DNA from: CBDBKE01 sp965218055
GTDB taxonomy: Bacteria; Acidobacteriota; Terriglobia; JAJPHL01; JAPKYU01
Direction of reading: 5' to 3'
DNA: 64,000 nucleotides
NCBI GenBank assembly: GCA_965218055.1
Contig: CBDCKA010000002.1
Location: 992,001-1,056,000 of the forward strand
Of this stretch, positions 1 through 9,831 are shown piece after piece (position 1 is the stretch's first letter; each line of letters starts with the position of its first letter). The notes beneath the pieces are model-generated. The model searched no databases, was not told the origin of the DNA, and saw only the letters and a program-made list of their open reading frames with translations. Position numbers and translations under genes: made by a program.

Positions 1-3000
1 ATCGGCAACTGGGAGTGCAAGTGCGGCAACTTCAAGGGCCTGCACCATCTGCGCTCCACCTGCCAGAACTGTGCGGCCACGATCATCACCAATCCGTTTG
101 CCATTGGGCAAGAGGTGCTGTGCAGCAGCTGCGGCACCTTCAACCGCAACGTGGTCGCCTTCTGCAACAAGTGCGGCGATCCGGTCGGGTTGCAGCTGAA
201 ATACGATGTGGCCGAATGCCAGGAACGGGGCATGACCTACTCTGCCCCGCTCAAAGTCACCATTCGGCTGACGATCTACGAGAAATCCCCTGAGACCGGC
301 GCGAAGAGCATCCGCGACATCAAGGAGCAGGAAGTGTTTTTCGGCGAGATCCCGCTGATGACCGAGAACGGAACCTTCATCATCAACGGAACCGAGCGAG
401 TCATCGTCAACCAGTTGCACCGCTCCCCGGGAGTCTTTTTTGAGAGCGCCAACCAGCGCACCTACTTTCTGGGCAAGATCATTCCCTACCGCGGCTCCTG
501 GGTGGAATTCGAATACGATGCCAAGAACGTGCTCTATGTGCGCATTGACCGCAAGCGCAAGTTCCTGGGAACGATCTTCCTGCGCGCTCTGGGCCTGAAG
601 AGCGACGAAGAGATCCTGCGCAGCTTCTACCAGGTGGAGCGAATCCGCCTCGAGGGCAAGAAGCTGTACTGGCAGGTGTCGGAAGGTCTGTTGGGTCTGA
701 AGCTTTCCCATCAGGTCCTGCACCCCCGCAGCGGCGAGGTGCTGATGCACGCCGGCAAGAAAATCACTCCGCAGGTGCTCAAGGAACTACAGAAGGCCCG
801 AATCCCGCAGGTAGAGATTTCCCTCCATGATCTGGAAGAGGCGTTCACGGCGGCAGACATCGTGCACCCGGAGTCAGGGGAGATCCTGGCGGAAGCCAAC
901 CACGATCTGAGTTCGAATTTGTTCTCCACCCTGCAGGATGCCGGGATTTCGGAGCTGAGCGTCTTCTTCCCGGAACGCGATGAGATGGGCCCGGTGATTG
1001 GCCAGACTCTGAAACGGGACAACATCAAGACTTCCCAGGAGGCTCTGATCGAGATCTATCGGAAGCTGCGCCCGGGCGATCCGCCCACTCTGGAAACGGC
1101 CACCGCACTGTTCCAGGGGATGTTCTTTGATCCGCGCAAGTATGACTTTTCGCGGGTCGGGCGGTTGAAGTCCAACATCAAGTTGGGAGCCGAAAACTCC
1201 CTGGACAACCGTACCCTGGAGCAGGAAGACTTCCTCGCCACCATCCGCTACCAGCTCAAGCTGCGCCGCAATATCGGCAATGTGGACGACATTGACCACC
1301 TGGGCAACCGACGCGTGCGGGCGGTGGGCGAACTTTTGGAAAACCAATTCCGCATTGGGCTGGTGCGCATGGAGCGGGCCATCAAGGAAAAGATGTCCGT
1401 CTACCAGGAGATTTCCACCGCGATGCCTCACGACTTGGTCAACGCCAAGCCGGTGATGGCCGCCATCCGGGAGTTCTTTGGCTCGAGCCAGCTCTCCCAG
1501 TTCATGGACCAGACCAACCCGCTGTCGGAAATCACGCACAAGAGGCGTCTGTCTGCGCTCGGCCCGGGGGGCTTGAGCCGCGAGCGCGCCGGCTTCGAGG
1601 TACGGGACGTGCATCCCACCCACTACGGCCGCATCTGTCCCATCGAAACCCCGGAAGGGCCCAACATTGGCTTGATCTCCTCGCTGTCCTGTTATGCGCA
1701 GATCAATGAGTTCGGCTTCATTGAGAGCCCCTACCGCAAGGTGGAAAAAGGGCGAACGGTGGATTACGTCACCATCCTCAACGGAGGTGATACCGGCCTC
1801 AAGGTGGGCGAGCACGTCGAGAAGCGCAGGCTGGAGGAGAGCAACCGCGAGGCGAAGGCCCGGCACAAGCGGGGGGCCGAAAATGAACCCTACTGCTTCT
1901 ACCTGTCCGCCTGGGAGGAGGACAAGTACGTCATCGCCCAGGCCAACGTAGAGCTGGACGAGCATGGGCGGATCGTGCCCGAACTGGTCAACGCGCGCCA
2001 AGCGGGCAATTTCGTACTGAAGAGCCGCAACGAGATCGACTTCATTGACATCAGCCCGAAACAGTTGGTTTCGGTGGCGGCCTCGCTGGTCCCCTTCCTG
2101 GAGAACGACGACGCCAACCGGGCCCTGATGGGTTCCAACATGCAGCGCCAGGCCGTGCCGTTGCTGCGGGCTGGAGCGCCGGTGGTGGGCACGGGGATGG
2201 AGTACGTCACCGCCCGCGATTCGGGCGCCGTCGTGCTCTGCCGGCGCGATGGAACCGTGGAGACGGTGGACAGCGAGCGGATCATCGTGCGCGCCGAAGG
2301 GGAAGGGGAGCCGGGCACCATGTCGGCCGCCATCCACGCCGATGTCTACCAGCTCACCAAGTTCAAGCGCTCCAACCAGAACACCTGCATCAACCAGAAG
2401 CCCGTGGCGCGCCGGGGCGAGCGCGTCCGTAGGGGCCAGGTGCTGGCCGACGGCCCCTGCACGCACCGGGGCGAGCTGGCCCTGGGCCGCAACATCCTGG
2501 TGGCCTTCATGCCCTGGCGCGGCTACAACTTCGAAGACGCGATCGTGGTCAGCGAAAAGCTGGTCAAGGAGGACAGCTACACCTCGATCCACATTGAGGA
2601 GTTCGAGATCGAGGCACGGGATACCAAGCTGGGCCCCGAGGACATCACCCGCGACATCCCCAACATCGCGGAGAGCTTTCTGCGGAATTTGGACGAGAGC
2701 GGGATCATTTGCACCGGCGCCACCATCAGGCCAGGCGACATCCTGGTGGGTAAGGTAACCCCCAAGGGGGAAACTCAGCTGACTCCCGAGGAGAAATTGC
2801 TGCGCGCCATCTTTGGCGAGAAGGCGGGCGACGTGCGCGACGCCTCGCTGTACTGTCCTCCGGGCATTGAGGGCACTGTCGTGGACGTGAAAATTTTCTC
2901 CCGCAAGGGACAGGAGAAGGACGAACGTGCCAGGTCCATTGAAGCCGCCGAGGTGGTGCTACTGGAAAAGAACCTGGCTGACCAGATCAAGATCCTGACC

Positions 3001-4068
3001 GACGAGCGGCGGAACCGCTTGACGACCCTGCTGGGCGGAAAGAGGCTGCTGGCCGACCTGCATGATGAGCGAACCAATAAGCGCCTGCTGAGCAAGGGGA
3101 CGGTGCTAGCGCCAGATTTGATCGCCCACGTGAAGTCGCGCGACCTCAAACGCATGAAGATTGCCGACAGGGACCCACGGCTGAGCGAAGAGGTCGACGA
3201 AATCGAAGAGATGACGTCGCGGCAGATTGACGTGCTGCAGAAGATTACTAAAGAAAAAGAAGAAAAACTGAAGAAGGGCGACGAGCTGCCACCGGGCGTG
3301 ATCAAGCTGGTGAAGATCTACATCGCCATGAAGCGGAAGCTGTCGGTAGGTGACAAAATGGCCGGCCGGCACGGCAACAAAGGTGTGATCGCCCGGATTG
3401 TGCCCGAAGAGGATATGCCCCACCTGCCCGACGGCACGCCGGTGGAGATTGTGCTGAACCCGCTGGGGGTGCCCTCGCGCATGAACGTGGGCCAGATCCT
3501 GGAGACACACCTGGGGTGGGCGGGCCATGTGCTGGGGCTGCGTTTTGCCTCGCCGGTCTTCGACGGCGCCACCGAGACCGAGATCAAGAAGATGCTGAAG
3601 CAAGCGAACTTGCCCCTGTCCGGTAAGACCGTGCTGTACGACGGAATGAGCGGTGAATCGTTCGAGCAGCCGGTGACGGTGGGTTACATCTACATGTTCA
3701 AACTCTCACACCTGGTGGACGACAAGATCCACGCCCGCTCGATCGGCCCCTACTCGCTGATCACCCAGCAGCCACTGGGGGGCAAAGCCCAGTTTGGCGG
3801 CCAGCGCTTCGGCGAAATGGAGGTGTGGGCTCTGGAGGCATACGGCGCCGCCTACATCCTGCAGGAGCTGCTCACCGCCAAGTCCGACGACGTCTACGGT
3901 CGCGCCAAGATCTACGAAGCTATCGTCAAGGGCGAGTCAGCGATGGAACCGGGCGTGCCGGAATCCTTCAACGTTTTGATTCGCGAACTTCAGTCGTTGT
4001 GCCTGGACGTGGAACTGATAGAGAGCAAGAAAGACCTTTTGGACACAGCGGCCGCTGCCGCTGACTAG
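1..4068 (+). CDS. rpoB: DNA-directed RNA polymerase subunit beta (5' end outside window)
   Basis: Beta subunit of RNA polymerase, forming much of the active-site cleft and the rifampicin pocket. The reading frame is open from base 1, so the gene starts upstream; 1,355 residues are visible. Family landmarks are present: NGTERVIVNQLHRSPG near residue 135, the rifampicin region SQFMDQTNPLSEITHKRRLSALGPGG near residues 500-525, and the C-terminal GGKAQFGGQRFGEMEVWALEAYGA. Visible residues 6-58 hold four cysteine pairs (CxC at 6/8, CxxC at 21/24, 41/44 and 55/58), placed just before the conserved ECQERGMTYSAPLKV segment where Escherichia coli has only a short loop; this looks like two zinc ribbons. 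rpoC follows on the same strand after about 117 bases, the normal rpoBC order. Confidence 0.98.
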   Translation: MGNWECKCGNFKGLHHLRSTCQNCAATIITNPFAIGQEVLCSSCGTFNRNVVAFCNKCGDPVGLQLKYDVAECQERGMTYSAPLKVTIRLTIYEKSPETGAKSIRDIKEQEVFFGEIPLMTENGTFIINGTERVIVNQLHRSPGVFFESANQRTYFLGKIIPYRGSWVEFEYDAKNVLYVRIDRKRKFLGTIFLRALGLKSDEEILRSFYQVERIRLEGKKLYWQVSEGLLGLKLSHQVLHPRSGEVLMHAGKKITPQVLKELQKARIPQVEISLHDLEEAFTAADIVHPESGEILAEANHDLSSNLFSTLQDAGISELSVFFPERDEMGPVIGQTLKRDNIKTSQEALIEIYRKLRPGDPPTLETATALFQGMFFDPRKYDFSRVGRLKSNIKLGAENSLDNRTLEQEDFLATIRYQLKLRRNIGNVDDIDHLGNRRVRAVGELLENQFRIGLVRMERAIKEKMSVYQEISTAMPHDLVNAKPVMAAIREFFGSSQLSQFMDQTNPLSEITHKRRLSALGPGGLSRERAGFEVRDVHPTHYGRICPIETPEGPNIGLISSLSCYAQINEFGFIESPYRKVEKGRTVDYVTILNGGDTGLKVGEHVEKRRLEESNREAKARHKRGAENEPYCFYLSAWEEDKYVIAQANVELDEHGRIVPELVNARQAGNFVLKSRNEIDFIDISPKQLVSVAASLVPFLENDDANRALMGSNMQRQAVPLLRAGAPVVGTGMEYVTARDSGAVVLCRRDGTVETVDSERIIVRAEGEGEPGTMSAAIHADVYQLTKFKRSNQNTCINQKPVARRGERVRRGQVLADGPCTHRGELALGRNILVAFMPWRGYNFEDAIVVSEKLVKEDSYTSIHIEEFEIEARDTKLGPEDITRDIPNIAESFLRNLDESGIICTGATIRPGDILVGKVTPKGETQLTPEEKLLRAIFGEKAGDVRDASLYCPPGIEGTVVDVKIFSRKGQEKDERARSIEAAEVVLLEKNLADQIKILTDERRNRLTTLLGGKRLLADLHDERTNKRLLSKGTVLAPDLIAHVKSRDLKRMKIADRDPRLSEEVDEIEEMTSRQIDVLQKITKEKEEKLKKGDELPPGVIKLVKIYIAMKRKLSVGDKMAGRHGNKGVIARIVPEEDMPHLPDGTPVEIVLNPLGVPSRMNVGQILETHLGWAGHVLGLRFASPVFDGATETEIKKMLKQANLPLSGKTVLYDGMSGESFEQPVTVGYIYMFKLSHLVDDKIHARSIGPYSLITQQPLGGKAQFGGQRFGEMEVWALEAYGAAYILQELLTAKSDDVYGRAKIYEAIVKGESAMEPGVPESFNVLIRELQSLCLDVELIESKKDLLDTAAAAAD

Positions 4069-4173
4069 TGCTGTTCCAAACGAAGCGGCCGATGGACACC
4101 AACAGAACCGCTGCGCGAGCAGTTGGCGTCTGGATGGAAAAATTCTCGTTTCTTAGTTTTGGGGCGAATGCCC

Positions 4174-4188
4174 AGGGAGGATGCCTTG
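4174..4188 (+). promoter_or_regulatory. rpoC ribosome binding site fixing a TTG start
   Basis: AGGGAGG at 4174-4180 lies five bases before TTG at 4186. Starting there gives MYRSSPYDRANLIADFDSI, which matches the usual short start of RpoC in this group. The longer options (TTG at 4123, ATG at 4168) have weaker upstream sequence and add residues not normally seen in the family. An out-of-frame ATG at 4181 abuts the Shine-Dalgarno sequence and leads only to a very short reading frame. Confidence 0.75.
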
Positions 4189-7100
4189 TATCGAAGCAGT
4201 CCCTACGACCGAGCTAATCTAATTGCTGATTTCGACTCCATCCGGATCAGCGTGGCTTCCCCGGAGAAGGTCCGCAGCTGGTCCCACGGAGAAGTGACCA
4301 AGCCGGAGACCATCAACTATCGCACCTTCAAACCGGAGCGTGACGGGCTGTTCTGCGCCCGCATTTTCGGGCCGACGCAGGACTGGGAGTGCCTCTGCGG
4401 CAAGTACAAGCGGATGAAGCACCGGGGAGTGGTCTGCGACAAGTGCGGCGTGGAAGTCACTCTATCGCGGGTGCGCCGCGAGCGCCTCGGGCACGTCGAG
4501 CTGGCCTCCCCCTGCTCCCATGTCTGGTTCTTCAAGGGCCTGCCCAGCCGCATCGGCTACCTGCTGGACATCGGCCTGCGGGAGCTGGAGCGGGTGCTCT
4601 ACTTTGAGGCCTACGTGGTGGTGGACCCGGGCGAGGCTCCGGTGAAGGAGCGCCAGATCCTGGGTGAAGAAGAGTTCCGTCAGCTCCAGCAAGAGTACCC
4701 GGGCAAGTTCGTGGCCATGATGGGCGCCGAGGCCATCAAGGAACTGCTGAGGCGGGTGGACGTGGAAGCGCTGGCCGAAGAGTTGCGCGACAAGATGAAG
4801 AATGAGGCCAGCACTCAGAAGCGGATCAAACACGCCAAGCGGCTGAAGGTAGTAGATTCGTTCCGCAAGTCGGGCAACCGGCCGCAGTGGATGATCCTAG
4901 ATGTACTCCCGGTCATCCCGCCCGAACTGCGCCCCCTGGTCCCGCTCGACGGTGGCCGCTTTGCCACCTCGGACCTGAACGATCTCTATCGCCGGGTCAT
5001 CAACCGCAATAACCGGCTGAAGAAGCTCCTGGAGCTGCACGCCCCGGACGTGATCGTGCGCAATGAGAAGCGAATGTTGCAAGAGGCCGTGGATGCGCTG
5101 TTTGACAACGGCCGCCGTGGCCGCATCCTGCGTGGCGCCAACAACCGCCCGCTGAAATCTCTCTCCGACACCCTGAAGGGAAAACAGGGCCGCTTCCGCC
5201 AGAACTTGTTAGGGAAACGCGTGGATTATTCCGGGCGCTCGGTCATCGTCGTTGGCCCGGAGCTGAAGCTGCACCAGTGCGGCCTGCCCAAGCAGATGGC
5301 CCTGGAACTGTTCAAACCTTTTATCTATCACCGCCTGGAACAGAAGGGCTACTGCACCACCATCAAGCAGGCCAAGGAAATGGTCGAACAGCAGGAAGCG
5401 GTGGTTTGGGACATCCTGGAGGAAGTCACCCGCGACCATCCGGTGTTGCTCAACCGGGCCCCCACCCTGCACCGGCTGGGCATCCAGGCCTTTGAGCCAG
5501 TCCTGGTGGAAGGCAAAGCGATCCAGATTCACCCGCTGGTCTGCACCGCGTTCAACGCCGACTTCGATGGTGACCAGATGGCCGTGCACATCCCGCTGTC
5601 GCCGGAGGCTCAGATCGAGGCCAGCGTGCTGATGCTGAGCGCCCACAACATCTTGTCTCCGGCCAATGGACAGCCCCTGGCCGTACCGACCCAGGACATG
5701 GTGCTCGGCATCTACTATATGACCAAGGCACGCCATACCACCAAGGGGGAAGGGCGCACATTTGCCAACCCGGAGGAGGTGCTGCTGGCCCTGGAAATAG
5801 ACGAGGTGGAAACTCTAACGCCGATCCGGCTCCGCTATTCCGGCAAGGTGATCGACCTGGCCCGTGCCTACGATAACCAGGACATCCTGCACACCGAGCC
5901 CGTCAATTTCCAGAACCAATACCTGGACACGACCGTTGGGCGAGTCATCCTGAACGACCACCTGTCCAAAGAGATGCCTTTTGTGAACGGCCTGCTCAAG
6001 AAGAAGGGCATCGGCCAACTGGTCCAGTACTGCTACCTGAATTTTGGCCTGGAAGCGACGGTGAAGATGCTGGATGAGCTGAAAAACCTCGGCTTTCTCT
6101 ACGCTACCAAAGCCGGCATCTCGATCGGCATTGACGACATGCTCATCCCCGTCAACAAGCAGGCGCTGGTGAAGGAAGCCGAGAAGGAAGTGATCGCCGT
6201 GCAGCAGCAGTATATGGACGGAGCCATCACCAACGGAGAGCGCTACAACAAGGTGGTCGCCATCTGGTCCAACATCACCGAGCGGGTGGCCGACGAGATG
6301 TTCAACGCCATGGAGGAGGAGGATCGGCAGGGGGAGCACTTCAACCCCATCTTCATCATGGCCGACTCCGGAGCCCGCGGCTCCAAGCAGCAGATTCGCC
6401 AGCTTTCGGGCATGCGCGGGTTGATGGCCAAGCCTTCGGGCGAAATCATCGAGACCCCCATCACGGCGAACTTCCGCGAAGGCCTCACCGTGTTGCAATA
6501 CTTCATCTCCACGCACGGGGCCCGCAAGGGGCTGGCGGACACGGCGCTGAAGACGGCCGACTCCGGCTACCTGACGCGCCGCCTGGTCGATGTGGCCCAG
6601 GACGCCACCATCACCATGGACGACTGCGGCACCGCCGACGGCATTTATGCGGAGCCCATCGTGGAGTCGGGCGAGATCATTGAGCCCTTGCGGGACCGCA
6701 TCGTTGGACGGGTCTCGATGGAGAAGGTCAAAGACTACGAGAGCAACGTCATTGCCGATGTCAACCAGCAAATTGACGAGGAACTGGCCAACGCAATCCA
6801 GGCGGCCGGCATCGAGCGGGTCAAGATCCGCTCGGTGCTGACCTGCGAGGCCCGGCTAGGCCTCTGCGTCATGTGCTATGGACGGAACCTAGCCAGCGGC
6901 CGGATGGCAGAATTGGGCGAGGCGGTGGGCATCATTGCCGCCCAGTCGATCGGGGAGCCCGGCACCCAGCTCACCATGCGCACCTTCCATATCGGCGGTA
7001 CGGCCACCCGGATCACCGAGCAGTCCACCCTGGAGGCCAAGAACAACGGCTTCGTGCGCTTTGGCAACCTGTCCACGGTGCGCTCCAAGGAGGAACGGCT

Positions 7101-8370
7101 GGTGGTGATGAACCGCAATGGCGCCATCACCATCGTCGACGAGAAGGGGCGTGAGAAAGAACACTACCTAGTGGTGTACGGCGCCAAGTTGCTGGTCGAG
7201 GACGGCCAGCCGGTTACCCTGGGCCAGACCTTGGTGGAGTGGGATCCCTACACCTTCGCCATCCTCACCGAGGTGGGGGGCACAGTGCAGCTCAAGGATC
7301 TGGTCGAGGGCGTGACCCTGCACGAGGAAGTGGACGAGATCACCGGCCTGTCGCGCTGGGTGGTGACCGATGCCCCGGATGAGAAGTGGCAGCCCGCCAT
7401 GGTCATTCGGAGCGACAAACACAAGAGCAGCAAGCAGTACCTGATGCCCACTCGGGCCCACCTGATGGTGGGCGACGGCGACAAGCTGAATCCCGGCGAC
7501 GTGTTGGCCAAGATCCCCCGCGAAACCACAAAGACCAAGGACATTACCGGGGGCCTGCCCCGCGTCGTGGAACTGTTCGAAGCTCGCCGCCCCAAAGACC
7601 CCGCCGTGATCAGTGAAGTAGACGGAGTGGTGAAGTACGGCGACATTGCTAAAGGCCTGCGCAAGATTCTGGTGGCCGCCGACGACGGCCTCGCGCACGA
7701 GTACTCGTTGCCGCGGGGCGTCCACGTCCGGGTCCAGGAGGGCGAGCGTGTCCGCGCCGGCGAGCCATTGATGGACGGGCCGTTGAACCCCCACGACATC
7801 CTGGCCGTGCTGGGCGAGAAGAAGACCCAGGACTATCTGGTCAAGGAAATCCAGGAGGTGTACCGCCTCCAGGGGGTCAACGTCAACGACAAGCACATTG
7901 AGGTCATCGTCCGGCAGATGATGCGCTGGGTGAAGGTGGAAGAGGTGGGCGACACCGAGTTCCTGCTGGAGGAAGTGGTCGACCGCTTCCGCTTTGTCTC
8001 GGAAAATGAGCGGGTGCTGGCCGGTGGAGGCAAGCCGGCGGTCGGGCGGCCCCTGCTGATGGGCATCACCAAAGCCTCGCTCTCCACCGATTCGTTCATC
8101 TCGGCGGCCTCCTTCCAGGAGACCACCCGTGTGCTGACCGAGGCGGCCATCTCGGGGAAGGTGGACTACCTGCGCGGCCTGAAGGAAAACGTGATCATGG
8201 GCCGACTGATTCCTGCCGGCACCGGTCTGGACTACTACCGCCAAGTCCGGCTTTCCACCGATGCCGAAGCCGAACTGCCTCCGGTGGAAGAGGTCACGGC
8301 AGAGGAAGCGCGGCCGACCCCGGCAGAGTTTTTCTTCGACGAAACGGACGAGGGGCGTCCGCGCATCTAG
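4186..8370 (+). CDS. rpoC: DNA-directed RNA polymerase subunit beta'
   Basis: Largest subunit of RNA polymerase; it carries the catalytic magnesium site. About 1,394 residues from the chosen TTG start. The N-terminal zinc-binding cysteines are in CLCGKYKRMKHRGVVCDKCGVEV, the catalytic motif is NADFDGDQM near 5551-5577, and the second zinc site lies in the CEARLGLCVMCYG region near 6840-6880. The bridge-helix/trigger-loop segment (GLMAKPSGEIIETPITANFREGL) and the C-terminal EFFFDETDEG tail are complete. It is cotranscribed with rpoB. Two hairpins follow the stop codon. Confidence 0.98.
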   Translation: MYRSSPYDRANLIADFDSIRISVASPEKVRSWSHGEVTKPETINYRTFKPERDGLFCARIFGPTQDWECLCGKYKRMKHRGVVCDKCGVEVTLSRVRRERLGHVELASPCSHVWFFKGLPSRIGYLLDIGLRELERVLYFEAYVVVDPGEAPVKERQILGEEEFRQLQQEYPGKFVAMMGAEAIKELLRRVDVEALAEELRDKMKNEASTQKRIKHAKRLKVVDSFRKSGNRPQWMILDVLPVIPPELRPLVPLDGGRFATSDLNDLYRRVINRNNRLKKLLELHAPDVIVRNEKRMLQEAVDALFDNGRRGRILRGANNRPLKSLSDTLKGKQGRFRQNLLGKRVDYSGRSVIVVGPELKLHQCGLPKQMALELFKPFIYHRLEQKGYCTTIKQAKEMVEQQEAVVWDILEEVTRDHPVLLNRAPTLHRLGIQAFEPVLVEGKAIQIHPLVCTAFNADFDGDQMAVHIPLSPEAQIEASVLMLSAHNILSPANGQPLAVPTQDMVLGIYYMTKARHTTKGEGRTFANPEEVLLALEIDEVETLTPIRLRYSGKVIDLARAYDNQDILHTEPVNFQNQYLDTTVGRVILNDHLSKEMPFVNGLLKKKGIGQLVQYCYLNFGLEATVKMLDELKNLGFLYATKAGISIGIDDMLIPVNKQALVKEAEKEVIAVQQQYMDGAITNGERYNKVVAIWSNITERVADEMFNAMEEEDRQGEHFNPIFIMADSGARGSKQQIRQLSGMRGLMAKPSGEIIETPITANFREGLTVLQYFISTHGARKGLADTALKTADSGYLTRRLVDVAQDATITMDDCGTADGIYAEPIVESGEIIEPLRDRIVGRVSMEKVKDYESNVIADVNQQIDEELANAIQAAGIERVKIRSVLTCEARLGLCVMCYGRNLASGRMAELGEAVGIIAAQSIGEPGTQLTMRTFHIGGTATRITEQSTLEAKNNGFVRFGNLSTVRSKEERLVVMNRNGAITIVDEKGREKEHYLVVYGAKLLVEDGQPVTLGQTLVEWDPYTFAILTEVGGTVQLKDLVEGVTLHEEVDEITGLSRWVVTDAPDEKWQPAMVIRSDKHKSSKQYLMPTRAHLMVGDGDKLNPGDVLAKIPRETTKTKDITGGLPRVVELFEARRPKDPAVISEVDGVVKYGDIAKGLRKILVAADDGLAHEYSLPRGVHVRVQEGERVRAGEPLMDGPLNPHDILAVLGEKKTQDYLVKEIQEVYRLQGVNVNDKHIEVIVRQMMRWVKVEEVGDTEFLLEEVVDRFRFVSENERVLAGGGKPAVGRPLLMGITKASLSTDSFISAASFQETTRVLTEAAISGKVDYLRGLKENVIMGRLIPAGTGLDYYRQVRLSTDAEAELPPVEEVTAEEARPTPAEFFFDETDEGRPRI

Positions 8371-8377
8371 CCGCTGG

Positions 8378-8396
8378 TCGCGCGTTTGACGCGCGA
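8378..8396 (+). terminator. Hairpin directly after rpoC
   Basis: Perfect 7-bp stem TCGCGCG / CGCGCGA with a 5-base loop, eight bases past the rpoC stop. There is no T run after it, so it may be a processing or weak termination structure rather than a classical intrinsic terminator. A GC direct repeat (GGCCGGCCCGGA, twice within 8401-8426) follows. Confidence 0.45.
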
Positions 8397-8455
8397 ACGA
8401 GGCCGGCCCGGAGTGGCCGGCCCGGACTGTCCAGCAGTAGACTGTTGCGTCTGTG

Positions 8456-8479
8456 GGGGCGGGCACAAGTGCCCGCCCC
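8456..8479. terminator. GC-rich perfect palindrome between rpoC and argD
   Basis: GGGGCGGGCAC and GTGCCCGCCCC are separated by two A residues, an 11-bp perfect stem in DNA (about 10 bp with a tetraloop in RNA). It lies between the convergent rpoC (+) and aminotransferase (-) genes and could end transcription from both sides. Palindromes of this look are often dispersed in several copies in GC-rich genomes; only this copy is seen here. Confidence 0.5.
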
Positions 8480-8558
8480 TACTTGTGTTCAGGCGTCTGT
8501 GTTCGGGGATGTGTTCGAGGTGGGTGTTTTCCAGCCGTCCTCAGGCTGATCTTGTGTG

Positions 8559-9770
8559 TTAGCGGAAGCGTCCCCCCGCAAAAATGCGCTCCAGGATGGC
8601 GAGGGCGCGGTCCACATGCTCCTCGCCGATAATATAGGGGGGAAGGAAGCGGAGCACGGTGTCGTGCGTGCTGTTCAGCAGCAGCCCGGCTTGCATCGCT
8701 TGCTTGACAATGGGGCGGGCGTCGAATTCCAGATCAGCGGCCAGCATCAGGCCACGGCCACGCAGGGCTTTGATAAAGGGAAACCGGCGCTGGAGCTGGC
8801 GCAGGCGACGCTGGAAGTAGGCGCCCACTCGCCGAACGTTTTTGAGGAGCTTTTCCTGCTCCAGGATATCCAGAAATTCCAGGGCCACGCGGCAGGCCAG
8901 CGGACCACCTCCGAAGGTGGTGCCGTGCATACCGGTGCCGAGCGCTGCCGCCACCGGCTCGCGGGCAATGATGGCGCCTAGCGGCAAGCCGGCGGCCAGG
9001 GGCTTGGCCGCCACCACGATGTCCGGCTTCACCCCATAGCGGCGAAAGGCGAAGTAGTCGCCCGTCCGTCCCAGCCCGCACTGAATCTCATCCAGGATGA
9101 GCAGAGCGTCATACCGGCGCGCCAGTCGTGACGCCGCGCGCAGGAATTCCGGGTCCAGCTCGAAGATGCCGCCTTCCCCCTGGATGGGTTCCAGCAGAAT
9201 CGCCCCCGTATGCTCGTTGACCCGGGCCCGCAGGTCGGCCACATCATTGAGGCGGACAAACTCCACTCCGGGCAGCAACGGGCGGAATGGCAGGCGGTAC
9301 TTCTCGTGCCCGGTGGCGGCCAGCGCGCCCATCGTGCGTCCGTGGAAGGAGTTATCCAGCGCCACCAGGTGAAACTTGTCCTGCGCCTTGGCGCAATGGG
9401 CCCGGACCAGTTTTAGCGCGCCCTCGACCGCCTCGGTCCCGCTGTTGCACAGAAAGACGCGGTCCAGGCCAGCCAGCTTGGCCAGGCGCGCCGCCAGGGG
9501 CGCTTGGTAGGCATGGTAGTAGAGGTTGGAAACGTGGATGGCCCGGCGGGCCTGCTCCCGCATCACCTTCACGATGCGGGGATGCGCATGGCCCAGCGCG
9601 TTCACCCCCAGGCCGCTGAGGAAATCCAGGTACCTGCGCCCTTCGCGGTCGTACACCCAGCACCCGCGCCCGCGTTCAATCACCAGCGGGTAGCGGGCAT
9701 AGGTCTGAATCAAGTGCTGCTTTTCCAGCTCTTCGATGGACGGGGATTTCCGCCTTTGGTTCCTGGGCAT
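8559..9770 (-). CDS. argD: Acetylornithine/succinyldiaminopimelate aminotransferase family protein
   Basis: Class-III, PLP-dependent aminotransferase of 403 residues, the usual size for ArgD-type enzymes, which transaminate N-acetylornithine (arginine) or succinyl-diaminopimelate (lysine). Visible family marks: CNSGTEAVEGALK (PLP phosphate binding), SFHGRTMGALAATGHEKYR, EPIQGEGG, LDEIQCGLGRTG, the PLP lysine in VVAAKPLAAGLPLGA near residue 250, and HGTTFGGGPLACRVA. The last motif is typical of ArgD rather than of GABA or ornithine aminotransferases. It is the distal gene of the minus-strand purine/tyrS run. No other arg genes are nearby, so the substrate is inferred from sequence only. Confidence 0.85.
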   Translation of the reverse strand: MPRNQRRKSPSIEELEKQHLIQTYARYPLVIERGRGCWVYDREGRRYLDFLSGLGVNALGHAHPRIVKVMREQARRAIHVSNLYYHAYQAPLAARLAKLAGLDRVFLCNSGTEAVEGALKLVRAHCAKAQDKFHLVALDNSFHGRTMGALAATGHEKYRLPFRPLLPGVEFVRLNDVADLRARVNEHTGAILLEPIQGEGGIFELDPEFLRAASRLARRYDALLILDEIQCGLGRTGDYFAFRRYGVKPDIVVAAKPLAAGLPLGAIIAREPVAAALGTGMHGTTFGGGPLACRVALEFLDILEQEKLLKNVRRVGAYFQRRLRQLQRRFPFIKALRGRGLMLAADLEFDARPIVKQAMQAGLLLNSTHDTVLRFLPPYIIGEEHVDRALAILERIFAGGRFR

Positions 9771-9831
9771 GGTGAAAAACTATATCGCAAACGCCTTTGT
9801 TACATCAGCGGTTTCAGCCCCGAGCACAACC

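Noticed and set aside
874..2592. Long open frame on the minus strand across rpoB
   Set aside because: It lies entirely antisense to rpoB, has His/Val/Leu/Gly-rich composition typical of an antisense shadow of a GC-rich gene, and no recognisable domain.
7168..8466. 432-codon minus-strand frame
   Set aside because: Antisense to the 3' half of rpoC; no domain seen.
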